A DNA stretch of 64,000 nt from Dastarcus helophoroides. Its lineage: Eukaryota > Arthropoda > Insecta > Coleoptera > Bothrideridae. This document shows positions 33,788 through 44,470 of this stretch, in pieces. Each line of letters starts with the position of its first letter. The first letter of the stretch is position 1. The stretch covers positions 8,655,849 to 8,719,848 of the forward strand of contig CM053331.1 in assembly GCA_028583605.1 (NCBI GenBank), given 5' to 3'. A program made the position numbers and the translations under genes. The notes under the pieces were generated by a model. That model was not told the origin of the DNA, did not search any database, and saw only the letters and a list, made by a program, of their open reading frames with translations.

Positions 33788-33958
33788 GTTATCTTCAAAA
33801 ATTTTTCCCTGAAACCAAGAAAGATTAAAAAACGCAATAAAGGTTGCTCTAACGCGATTCGATAGCCAAGCTATTATCTTCAGAGAGATACTTGGTTTCA
33901 GGGAACAAGATTTGTATTTCAATTTTTGAAGATAACCAAGAACCAGTCCGTTCCACCT
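33788..33958 (+). mobile_element. Palindromic hammerhead element, copy f (left arm plus shortened right arm)
   Basis: Left arm from TTATCTTCAAAAATTTTTCC to the centre, then a deletion joins GAGAGATACTTGGTTTCAGG directly to the outer right arm, ending CAGTCCGTTCCACC. The left-arm hammerhead core (minus strand) has A15.1 changed, so it is not expected to cleave. Confidence 0.85.
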
Positions 33959-34560
33959 AAGTATTTAAGTGTTATGCTTTAACTGAAAATTTCGCGAAAA
34001 GGAAAAAAGATCAGATTTTGAGACGAAATTCATAATGTCTCCATTACTCTTTTTGCCAATTTTCCATTTTTAAAACTTTAGGGATAGTTGTAAAAATTTC
34101 AGTTTTGACCATGAAATTTTGAGAGAGATTAAAATTCAGAGAAATGAATGAAATATAATAAAATAAAAATCGCAGGTTCAAAGTTGAAATTTTAAAAAGA
34201 GTAATTTTTCCAAAAATTGTAGCTCCAAAATTTGAAATTGTGAAAAAAATTGGAATTGGAGTTATTCAAGAAAAACTCAAAATTTTGTAAAACATTACGA
34301 TTTTTGTAAAAAATTCAAGAAAATCTCTAAATTTTGATTCAAAGTCGACAATTTCGAAAAAAGTCAAAATTATCTTTCGATCTCTTTCCCTGAAAAGGGG
34401 TTTCTCTGTGCTCACTCCTGCAAAAACTACCGAATACGATATGTTCAAGATGTTCATTTTCAGCGGTTTTCATCGCTTTTCTCAAAAAGCTCCCATGTTC
34501 GTTCTCAAGGGCAGGCAAAGTTTAAAATTGCAGACCTGTTTTAAATTTTGTCCTAACTTG
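33959..34560. repeat. Diverged satellite C
   Basis: Scattered AAATTTTGA, GTCAAAATT and GAAAAAAGTC words. Composition changes to ordinary sequence near 34500. Confidence 0.5.
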
Positions 34561-35632
34561 TCCTAACTTGTGGTTTAATAAAAGGATTTTTCCCCAAAGG
34601 GATTTAGATAATTGGCGATCCCATTAACTGCAGTTCTACTATAATTACTCAAGGCCAAAAGTCAGAACAGGTTCTATTAAAGTCAAAGTCCAACAATGAT
34701 TTCTTAGGCGCCAGCAATTGCGGTTACAAGTATTAATTAATAAAATTTCCTTCCATAGGAAATGGGCAAAAGATGGGAATTTCCGAAGTCTAGGTACAAT
34801 ACCAGGAACTGAAATTGACTTCAGTGACTTTCTCATTTATGAATTTACGAAGTTTGAAATCTAATATTGAATAACGGCAAAAGAGTAGAAACAAGTCGAT
34901 TCAGGTGATCGTAATCGTCAGTACCTATCACAATAGCTTAAATACCTATTGTTGTATTGTGAAGATAATGATGTTTACAAAACGAATGAACGATTTCCTA
35001 ACCATAATCCTTGCCAACAGAGTTTTCGACCACTAACATCCTGTCCACCCGGAGCTACAGCAAACAGACGGTAATGAGACTTAAGATATGACTTTTCAGA
35101 CTTTAGACAATTTAGGATGATTAAGAGTTCTTGCAGGGGGCTAGAGCGCCCCATAGCGTAGAGAGACCGTTCATTCATAATAGCAGTTGTCATTCCGAAT
35201 TCCTATCATTGCTTGAACCATGGGTGCTTTGGGAAATACCACAAACAGGTAGATGGTTTATGCTTGGCGCCGTCGGAAGCGTACTAATATAACTCAGCAT
35301 ATTAGACCATTCTACTTTCGTAGTTTATTTTGCTTTCAATTTGGAGTGGTGTTCGAGATTTATTACGTGCAATAAAAATAAACAGAAAATGGAGAATAAT
35401 AAATTGTTCGTTTTATTGGTCACTTAAAACTATTATACATCAATTTAGGATGCCCCCGGCTAATTAGGGACCATATTCCCGTGAAAAATGTACCAGTTAC
35501 CAGTTTTAATATTTAGCTAGACTGGAAAATGTCTATTTCGGTAGTATTTTAAGTTAAATAAAACTATCAGGGCACAATTGGCCATAGCAAATATAGGTTA
35601 GTTTTTTCTCTTTGTATTTTTATGCTTTAAAT
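34561..35632. other. Non-satellite segment, no gene recognised
   Basis: No repeat structure. A 72-codon minus-strand frame (34975-35193) and a 63-codon one (34645-34836) have ordinary amino-acid composition but no recognised domain or convincing splice sites. Confidence 0.4.
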
Positions 35633-36292
35633 CAGGGGTCGGCAACCTTTTTCGGACGGCGGGCCATTTTCAAAATAAAATTTTGTAAGCGGGCCGCATT
35701 TTCAAATGTAACTTAAATAGTTCTTTTTTATCATATACGAGTGTAAATATTATTAAAAATGAATATAGAAAAAATTTACTTTTTATCAACATGCCATAAT
35801 AGCAATTATGTCGGAGAACAAAAATTTTACAATTCTTAAAAGGGAAAAAAAAATGCAATTCCAATTACATATGTATAAATATGTAAATATAAAATATATA
35901 AAGTATTAAGAAAAATAGTTTATCTTTCATTTTATTCATTCATTAAAGTGCAATGCGCCTTTTGTTCTTGACAATTGTTTGATAATTCATTTAAGTCCGG
36001 TTGGGTTTGGGATACTGAGATGCCCAACTAGTTTTGTAATTTTCATCCGTTAACTTCGTTCTATATTTTGATTTTATTAAATTCATGAGGAACGGGGATT
36101 AAACTTGCGCAGTAAAATAGGTTTTCCAACGATGCTTCTGTTGGCGCGCATTTTTGTTATCGGCCACATTTCGGCACGCTCACGCTCTAAATTTGTTGAT
36201 TTTTCCTAAAATTATATTAGTACTTTGGTGGGCCGCGCAAAAAGTTGCAAAGGGCCGTATGCGGCCCGCGGGCCGCAGGTTGCCGACCCCTG
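35633..36292 (+). mobile_element. Non-autonomous hAT transposon (MITE), complete
   Basis: A 660-bp element with 16-bp perfect terminal inverted repeats CAGGGGTCGGCAACCT, then diverged GC-rich subterminal arms (GGGCC-rich). It is flanked by a perfect 8-bp target duplication CTTTAAAT at 35625-35632 and 36293-36300. CAGGGGT...ACCCCTG ends and 8-bp duplications are diagnostic of the hAT superfamily. There is no transposase: the largest frame is 66 codons. The AT-rich interior and GC-rich arms contrast sharply. Confidence 0.96.
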
Positions 36293-36441
36293 CTTTAAAT
36301 GGTGTGGCTCACCTAAAAGTAGAAAGGAACTACATTAACAAAACATCGATCTGAAACTGAACATGGTTTATCAATAATAGCACCACTCAAAACATCGACG
36401 ACCTTTAACATCAGCACCAATTAGTGTTGTCACATCCAATG

Positions 36442-36578
36442 TTGTCCCTTGAAACTAAGAAAGATTAAAAAACACAACAAAGGTTGAATTTTTAAATCTT
36501 TTTTGGTTTCAGGGGACAAGATTTGTATTTCAATTTTTAAAGATAACTACGGACCAGTCTGTTCCACCCAAAAAAAAA
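36442..36578 (+). mobile_element. Palindromic hammerhead element, copy g, with 10-bp target duplication
   Basis: A 137-bp copy that starts within the family at TTGTCCCTTGAAACTAAGAA and has lost the centre, including the hammerhead. It ends GTCTGTTCCACCC followed by a run of A. Perfect flanking direct repeats ACATCCAATG are at 36432-36441 and 36579-36588. The A-tail next to the duplication is typical of target-primed insertion. Confidence 0.92.
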
Positions 36579-36588
36579 ACATCCAATG

Positions 36589-37272
36589 GGTCTTCAAGGG
36601 TTAAAAATATCTGGATTTCGATTTTAAAATTGGGAGACCAGAAGAATGTTTTTATAGTTGTAATTAATTACGAAAATTCATTTTAAAATTTCGTTATAGA
36701 AATTATTTATTTTTGGAAGTTTTGACCTTTTTCTTAAAATTTTGAATTATATTTGAAATATTTTGTTTTTCCACAAATTTGGACCTTCAACTAAAAAATA
36801 CGATAAATATTTTTTAATATATGATAATATTTTTTAATAAATTTTGAATTATTTTTCGAATTTTATTGTTTCTTCAGAAAATTTTAAGTTAATGTTTTTA
36901 AATTTGGCTTTTATTCTTAGATTTTGGTTTCCAACTTCAAAATATTTCTATATATCGTTTTAGCGATTAGAGTTGGAAAAGTTTTGATTGCAGGAATGGA
37001 CTTATCGCATCAAATAAGCTAATAATAATGAATTAGTAACCACTGATTTTTGGTAGAGTCAAAGTTTCAAATTTTTGGAACAATTAATTTCTATATTTTA
37101 GCGATTAGAAGTAGAAAAGTTTTGATTGAAGAAATGAATTTATCGCATCAAATAATCCAATTAAATTTTATTTTGAGATCTCAACTAATAACCACTGAGT
37201 TTTGGTGGTCAAGGTTTAAATTTTTTAGAGAATTTAATTTCTATCTTTTAGCGATTAAAGGTAGAAAAGAAG
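36589..37272 (+). repeat. Satellite-like AT-rich sequence, then ~140-bp tandem repeat (2.5 units)
   Basis: The marker TTTTAGCGATTAGAAGTAGA occurs, with changes, at ~36959, 37096 and 37246 (spacings about 138 and 149). Units share AAAAGTTTTGATTG, ATCGCATCAAATAA and AACCACTGA. The left part (36589-36950) has weak satellite C words. Confidence 0.75.
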
Positions 37273-37432
37273 AAGAATTTTTGACATTTCGACTGTAATC
37301 TAGAATTTTTTTTCTCAAGATCTAGAATGTGAGCTTTAAAATAATAAACTTTAAAATATAAATATCGAAAATGAAAAAGAAATACACGAGATTTATTAAA
37401 ATAATTCAGCCAAGAGTGAGTCGGGCTCGCAC

Positions 37433-37780
37433 ATGTTGGGCTTCCGTACCAATGACTACAGTGAACAGTCAATAGACCAAATTAAATTGTTTTTACCTAT
37501 GTATGTTTTTGAAATTGTATCCAAATTTTGTTGTGTTACAATTGAAAAATATAAAATATGTCCATTTTCAGATACACAACTTTTTTCTACAATCAATTTA
37601 AATATTTATGAAACTGATAACTGTATTGATAATGTCTCAGATAAAAAGCATTCATTTGCAATTCGCAATACACGACTAACACAGTTTGGGAGATCGCCTT
37701 GGATGGTGCTAAAATGTTCGATTGCAACCACAATTACTGCATTGCGTGAACCAGTGCTAACTCCGAAAATGTTCATCTAA
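37433..37780 (+). CDS. Unrecognised 115-codon open frame
   Basis: ATG at 37433, stop at 37778. The product would start MLGFRTNDYSEQSID and end LREPVLTPKMFI. It is more evenly composed than repeat-derived frames (Cys, Thr and Ile spread throughout) and has no satellite motif. I recognise no domain, membrane segment or signal peptide. It could be a fragment of a transposon-encoded protein, since it lies among mobile elements, or a chance frame. Confidence 0.2.
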   Translation: MLGFRTNDYSEQSIDQIKLFLPMYVFEIVSKFCCVTIEKYKICPFSDTQLFSTINLNIYETDNCIDNVSDKKHSFAIRNTRLTQFGRSPWMVLKCSIATTITALREPVLTPKMFI

Positions 37781-38400
37781 AGAAATAATGATCTGCATTC
37801 TATCCTATAGCTAAATTAGGTTTTTTATTTGAAAAAAAATATTACTATATGGGTCAAAAGGCCTTGAAATGCAAGCACATATTTTTCCATAAAACATTTT
37901 TTCTTCCCAACAACTATTATGTTATAAGAAAAATTTGCAGTTTTCCAATGACCCAATATCTGCTAACCTTATTAAAATATAAATTTTATCTTTAAAATCT
38001 AGGAGAACACTGGGGAAACGGTCGTTTCTAACACATTTTGAGCTGCGTCTTTAAGAAGATTGGACCGAAAATAAACAAAATTTAAGGATCCTCACAGTTA
38101 GATTTTTTAAATGATACTTCACACGATATGTCAACTAAAACTTCGTTTTCCGGAGACCAAATTAACCCCCAATTTTATTATTTTCTTTTTCTAATCGTTG
38201 GCTGCCGGTATTTGCGTGAGTCATCGAGAACTAGGAGAACTAACGCTGTGAAAACTTTCAAATTACTATGTTACATAGTTTTCAAGAAGAATCTCTTTGT
38301 GACACACGGACGGCGACGGACAGGAGAGTGGAATTACGTTTTCAAAAAAAAATCGGTTACATTTGAACTTGAAATTTTAGGCAAAATATTTGGAATCTAA
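37781..38400. other. No recognisable feature
   Basis: Ordinary AT-rich sequence. A 90-codon plus-strand frame at 38128-38400 has no recognised domain. Confidence 0.4.
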
Positions 38401-39121
38401 ACTTGAAATTTCGAAAAAAACCTGACAATTCCAAAAGCTAAAAGAATGAGGACTACTGTTGTTCCCTTTAAATGTTAATTTTTTGCAGTATTGTCAGATT
38501 AAATTTAGCCTTACTTTAAAATTTTGACAGAAACGTGGAAATTTCAAAAACTAAAAGGATTTGAACTACGATTGTTCCCTTTAAATGTTAATTTTTTTCA
38601 GAATTATCAGATTAAATCTATTCTTACTTTTCAATTTCAAAAAAAGGTAAAAATCCAAAATAACAGGTTATAAATTGGAATTGTTTTCTTGAAATTTCAA
38701 TTTTTTTTAGATTTCTCAGTTTGAACCTAACGTAACATCAACATTTTAACTTTTTTCTCAAAATTTTCTGGGACATGTTGAAAGTTTAAAGTATGTTGCT
38801 AGTTTTAAAGTTAAAAAACAATTAAAATTTAAAAATATCAAATTAGGATATAAAAATTTTTAAACCTTTAGTTTTTCCTTAAAATTTGACGCTTATTTTG
38901 AATCTTCCTGCTGTTTAGGCTTAAAATATCTTATTTTTCAAAAAAAAATAACTTTTTCACCTAAACGCAATTAAAATTTCTCTTGACTTGAATATTGAGT
39001 TATTTTTTACTTTAATTTCGATTATCCTTGATGCTGGACTCTCATTGGTCAGAAACATTATGTTTATTAATTTTCAGATAAAGGTCGACGTATTGATAAG
39101 AGTGAAAATATCGAGAATAAT
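38401..39121. repeat. Diverged satellite with ~121-bp tandem unit
   Basis: TTGTTCCCTTTAAATGTTAA occurs at ~38458 and ~38571, each followed by TTTTTTnCAG and a TCAGATTAAAT segment. A weaker third unit follows near 38680. Confidence 0.65.
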
Positions 39122-40731
39122 TGTTTATTAATTTTATTTACCATTTCTACGACCCAGTTTAGTAATATTTGAATTTTTATTGTTTGTTGACAATATTCTA
39201 AAACATTTTCTGAGATATGACTACATGATATCTAAATTTATTTAAAACGTCATCTCATGACATTTGAAAAAAATTGGTTAGTTTCTTTTACATAGAATAG
39301 GAAAAAATGAAAAATAGAAGACAAGAATTAGATATGAAAAAAAAATGTTTTTTTTGTGCTAAACCTTTCTTTATATTTTTATATTTTCATAATTTATCAA
39401 AAAAACAAATTTTATTTTTTTCATATCTAATTCTGGTCTCCTATTTTTCATTTTTTCCTATTCTACGTAAAATAAACTAACCTATTTTTTGTCAACAAGA
39501 AAAACATTCTCGAAATGTCGACTTTAAAACAAAAATTTTTCACACACAGGATTTTTTTAATTTCGACATTTTTTTTTTCTTAAATGCAGGAGTATAAGAA
39601 ATAAGAAATATATTTATGCTCCCTAATTTTTTTCAATAATAGTCGGAAATTCGCATAAACCCGACAGTTAAAAATATTAAAAATTTTCAACAAGAAAATT
39701 AAAATCTTAGAAAGTATTCAAAATTCAAAGTTTTTACATTTGAACGTTTTGAAAATTAGTCAGAACTTTTAATTCGGAAATCTGGAAAATAAGGCGATGT
39801 TTAAAAAAATTCCAAATTTTTAGAATAGTTGAAATATGTTCAAGAAAGTTGAAACTCGAAAATTTTTGCATAAAATCGTAATTTCGCAAAACGTCGAAAT
39901 TTTCATAAAAAAGTTAAAATTTCAAAAAAAAAGACTCAAAAAAAATGACGTTTTGAAAAAATTGTATCTGATTTTTAAAAAAGTCGAAATATTAAAAAAT
40001 AGTCAAAAATTTAAAAAAAAGTAAAATTTTGAAAGCAAATTAAAACGTGCTGAATAAATCAAAAACTTGGAAACCTAAATATTGCAGAAAATAAGCGAAA
40101 ATTTGAAAAAAGGCGAAAATGCGTCCAATTATAATGAATGTCAACAGTTTGATAAAAAGTTATTTTCTTAAAATACGTCGGAATTTTCAATTTTCAAAAT
40201 AATTTTGAAAATTCTTGATACTGAAAAATGATTAAAAAACTCAAAAAAGGTTTGATAAAAACTCAAGATTTTTCAAAAAACTCTCAAAAAGGCAACTTGC
40301 AATTAAAAAAACAAAAGTTTCAGAATCATTTAATAATTTTGAGAAAATATGAAAAATATAAGTTTTGAAAAGAGTTTATTTATTTTTTATTTTTAAGATA
40401 TTCTTCCTTATTGTTCCCTTACCATGTTATGCACTGCTGACGGGCTCAAATGAAAGCGAAACATCGATGTCCAGTGCTACAACCTTTTTTATGTATTTTT
40501 CATATTTTTATATTTTCATAATTTATCAAAACAATAAAAATTTCCCATTCTATGTAAAATAAACTAACCTCTTATTATGGCAACTGTCATGAGGTGATGT
40601 TTTAAATAAACTACGTAAATAAAATTACGTAGTCGTATTTCAAAAACCGTTTTATAATATTGTCAACAAACAATAAAAATTTAATTATTGCCAAACTGGG
40701 CCGAAGAAATGTTCAATAAAATTAATAAACA
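39122..40731 (+). mobile_element. Large foldback element carrying a hammerhead-like sequence
   Basis: The left ~180 bp (from TGTTTATTAATTTTATT) and the right ~190 bp (to AATAAAATTAATAAACA) are inverted copies that share the words CCCAGTTT, TTTTTATTGTTTGTTGACAA, CATCTCATGACA and GGTTAGTTT. Next to the left arm is a second inverted repeat (39276-39345 against 39414-39482, about four differences in 68). The word ATATTTTCATAATTTATCAA is present in both halves. The middle (39520-40370) is satellite C. The hammerhead-like sequence is at 40431-40477. No coding sequence is seen. Its arms match the short element at 27766. Confidence 0.75.
40431..40477 (+). ncRNA. Hammerhead-ribozyme-like sequence with well-paired stems
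   Basis: Stem I GCACUG (40431-40436) pairs perfectly with CAGUGC (40472-40477). Between them lie CUGACGG, stem II GCU...AGC with loop CAAAUGAA, GAAAC, stem III ACAU/AUGU, and the canonical GUC cleavage triplet ending at C40471. The order and lengths match a compact type-I hammerhead. The one departure from the conserved core is G in place of A9, which would reduce or abolish cleavage in this copy. The motif is unrelated in sequence to the copies in the palindromic element family. Confidence 0.65.
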
Positions 40732-41820
40732 TTTTGAAAAGAGGTTAAAAGTTTTTAAAAGCCAAAGTTTTCAAAAAGAAGGTAGCGAAGAAGGGGCGAA
40801 AATTAAAAAAAAAGAAATGTAAATTTGAAAGTAAAAATTTTAAAAAGATCAACATTTGAATAAACATTCATTTTTTCCAAAAATGAGGAGATTTTCAAGA
40901 AAAACGAAAATTTTCAAAAATAGCCGAAAATTCTAACAAAGACCAAATTTGAACGTAATATCAAGCTTTAGAATAATCAAAATGGAAAAAAGTCGACATT
41001 TTTTAGAAAGCCTAATTTAAAAACAAATGCAACTTTGAAAGGTCAAGGTTTTAAAATGAATTTGCGATTTTGAAAAAAAATGTCGAAATTTTAAAGTGAA
41101 AACTTTCAGAAAAAGTTAAAATTTTAAAATAAATCTAGGATTTAGACAACAAGCAAAATTTTGAAAAAAATTTTGAAATTATCAGTAAGTTGGGATTTCC
41201 AAATTTTTGAAAAAAATCTAAATTTATGAAATATAGAAATTTTAAACGAATGTTGAAATTTTCCAAAGGGTTGAAATTTGGAAAAGCAAAAAACCTCAAA
41301 AATTTGAGTAAATAAAAAATAGAGATTTTAGCGTCAAAACTTTCAAAAAAGTTAAAATTTTGTAAAAATCAAGGATTTAGAAAACAAAAAAAAATTTGAA
41401 AAATTTTTTGAAATGATCAGTAAATTGGGATGTCGAAATTTTCGAAAAAAGTCTGAATTTATGAAATATCGAAATTTTGAAAGGATGTTGAAATTTTTAA
41501 AAAGGTTGAAATTTGAAAAAGCGAAGAAACCTCAAAATATTAAGCACATAAAGAATACTTGGTCGAAAATTTTAAAATGTTCCAACTGTTAGAAAAAGTA
41601 GTACCAATTCTGAAATAAAATTATTAAGAAAATCAACTTTTTAAAACACTTGAAAGTAAAAAGTGGAAGCAATTTTCGAAGTTAAGTTTAAAAAAAAAGA
41701 CGGTGTGAAGAGTATAGCAGAATTTCTTTCATAATGTCAAAATTTTGAAAAGGTCAAAATTTTTGAAAGAGTCGCATTCTTAAAGTAAGTAAAAACTTAT
41801 ATTAAAGAGTAAAAATTTGA
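40732..41820 (+). repeat. Satellite C with ~236-bp tandem duplication
   Basis: GAAATT-rich plus-strand orientation. Two units (about 41095-41330 and 41331-41565) share AACTTTCA, AAGGATTTAGA, ATCAGTAAnTTGGGAT, AATTTATGAAATAT and AACCTCAAAA in order. Confidence 0.8.
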
Positions 41821-44470
41821 AACCTGCCCCAGACATTGCGTCTCCAGAAGATCCTGTCAAAAAACCACTCAAATGGTATTGAGCTGCTTCAGAAATCTGA
41901 TGACAACTACACTGAAAGCAAAAAAGAAAGCATTGACTTGCTTCTACAAACCCACTTCCTCGTCTGCACTGAAAGTGAAAATATCCAAGATACCGCTCGG
42001 TCAAAAGAGAGCATAGATTATCTGGTCAAACAAAAAGCCTATCAGGAAGAATTTTCACTAAAAGAAAAATACAATGGGCGATAAATTCTTTTCAGCCCTA
42101 CAAATAACCAGGCGAAGACGGAATCTTTCCGGTCGTGCTGGAAGAGGGCCTAACGGAGCTTATTAGTCCACCAAATCAACTAGTTAGAGCTAGCTGTTGC
42201 TTGAGGTATATTCCTCAAGCCTAGAGGAAAGTTAATGTGAGAGTTAGTTATTGCTTGACGTATATTCCTCAAGCCTGAAGGGAAGGTAATGTGCTTCCAA
42301 AGATTGGAAGGCGATTAAACGCCCAACCTAAATCTTCTAGTCCTATTAGCCTAACCTCATTTCGCCTCAAAACAATAAAGAAAATTATAAATCTTTACAT
42401 TAGAAGCAAGGTCCTAATACAGATACTACTTCACAATAACTAATTTGCTTATCAATCAGACAAATCTACCGAGGCGGCCTTACATAAACTCATAAAGAGG
42501 ATGGAAAAGTTACTAACAGCTAAATAAATTGCTCTTTGTGGATTCATCGATATAGAAGTGCCTTTGACAACACCTCATACGAATTCAAAAAAAGAGCTGC
42601 ACAATAGAAGAGCTTTAAAACAACAACAACCGAGTGGATACAATCCATGCTTAGAGAAATAAGAACCAACGCAAACTTGGAAGGAGACTCAGCAACGGTG
42701 ACTGCGTTAAAGGGCTGTCGTCAAGGAGAAATATTATCGCCCCTACTATGGGCCTATTGTTGTGGGCAATTTCCTTCTAACTTCAACTCAGGCTTTGAAA
42801 CGCAGGGATATGCAGATGACATTGTCGTCACTGTAAGGGAAAACCATGACAGAGTTATATCAGACCTAATGAAAACCGCCCTAAATATCATCCACTGGAG
42901 GGAAGGCCTAAGAGTCAATCCAAGCAAAACAGTTATTATTCCATTCACTAAAAGAAAAAAGTTCTCATTAATAGCTTCCATCAAGAACGGAGTATAAATT
43001 GACTTTTTCAGTGGGACAAAATACCTAGGTCTAATGCTAGACCAGAAACTTACTTGGAGCACACACCTGACAAGGGTAGTCAAACGTGCAACAGTGGTAA
43101 ATTGAACTGCCGTAGATTCTTTGGAAAAATGCGGGGACAGAAACCCAAACGATCTACTGGTCTTACATGACGGTTATCACACCAATGGTTACGTACGCCT
43201 TGTTGGTATGGTGGCCAAAAGCAAAAGAAAGCAAGATAAACTTGCAAAAGTACAACCTTTAGCATATCTTGGAATTACAGGAGCAATGTCCAACTGCAGC
43301 TCAGAAGGTCATGATGAATTTCCCCAATTTACATATACAGGTAAAGAAGAAGGCAATTCTGGGGGCTTTAAGACTGGTTCAGGCAGTAGATCTGAAGGAA
43401 GGACACTTGAGAATTCATAAAGAATTTGTGTCATCGGTAACGATAAAACCGGTTGATACAATACAAACCAGGTTGGAGATCGAACACTCATTCGAAGTGG
43501 TCATAAATGATCGCCATATGAGTGGGATGGATCAAAAACCTAAACTACTGCAAGGATCACTTATCTGGTACATGGATGCGTCCAAAACAGCAGAAGAAGT
43601 TGAGGTCGGCGTAAATGGCCCAAGATATAGGCTAACAAATGCATTAGGTCAAACTCCCACATTTTCCAGGCACAAGTACATGCCATAGAACTATGCACTT
43701 GGGAAGGTCTACCGAAGGACTTACGAGAAGAAAGGATCTATATCTGTTCAGACAGTCAAGCGGCGCTTGAAGCTCTAAGTAGCTTTACTATCAAATCCAT
43801 ATTAGCGTGGGACTGTCTAGAACTACTAAAACAGTTAGTTGTCCTCAACAAAGTAACCTTGATATGGGTGCCAGCACATATAGGTATTAAAGGAAATGAG
43901 ATTGCCAATCACCTAGCCAGAGAAGGTGCAGCATCCACATTTCTTGGACTCGAACATTACTTTGTTATACCAAAATGCCACATAAGTAATGAAGTCCACA
44001 AATGGGAAGAGAAACAAAAAGAATCCCACTGGACATTAATTTCAGGACAAAACCATGCTAAAAAGTTCATCATATATTTGCACACCAAGACAAAGGAACT
44101 TCTCGACCTCAGCAAACCGGAGTTAAGGCTAATAACAGGCCTTCTCACAGGACACTGCACGCTAAGATGCCATCTCAAAAAGATAGGCAAAGCGGAACCA
44201 GAGACTTACTGCTTCTGTAACGAAGCCAAAAAAAAACTGCAAAACACTTACTTGACACATGCGAAGCATTGTTTTACAGGAGACAGGAGAGGTGCAAGTT
44301 ACACCTGCAGAGATAAGTAAAATTTCTCCTAGGAAAATCCTAGGCTTTTACAAAAGCTTGGGAATTTAGGAACAATATTTATTGGGGTTTATCACAATAG
44401 ATCTTTATGGTCGCAGTGATGAGAGGAACGTATTTATCCGACCCATACCATATCTAATGTAAATCTAATC
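41821..44470 (+). pseudogene. I/LOA-like LINE: reverse transcriptase and RNase H, 5' truncated
   Basis: Best-preserved element of the window. Pieces in order: LRLQKILSKNHSNGIELL (41840s); reverse transcriptase region PISLTSFRLKTIKKII and KSTEAALHKLIKRMEK; motif A with a one-base frameshift (FIDIE then AFDNTSYEF); LKGCRQGEILSPLLW (motif B); GYADDIVVTV with intact YADD (~42805); LRVNPSKTVIIPFTKRKK; GTKYLGLMLDQKLTW. The RNase H domain follows with LIWYMDASKT, ICSDSQAALEAL and VTLIWVPAHIGIKGNEIANH (DSQ and HxGxxGNE-type residues). The C-terminal tail has LRLITGLLTGHCTLRCHLKK. The 3' end carries ATCTAATC-type repeats at ~44455. Several stops and frameshifts and a ~60-bp internal duplication (~42185-42300) make it non-functional. 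Confidence 0.9.
42189..42300 (+). repeat. ~60-bp tandem duplication inside the LINE
   Basis: TTGCTTGAGGTATATTCCTC AAGCCT and TTGCTTGACGTATATTCCTC AAGCCT are followed by similar GAnGGnAAGnTAATGTG segments, spaced about 58 bp. The duplication disrupts the reverse transcriptase frame. Confidence 0.85.
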
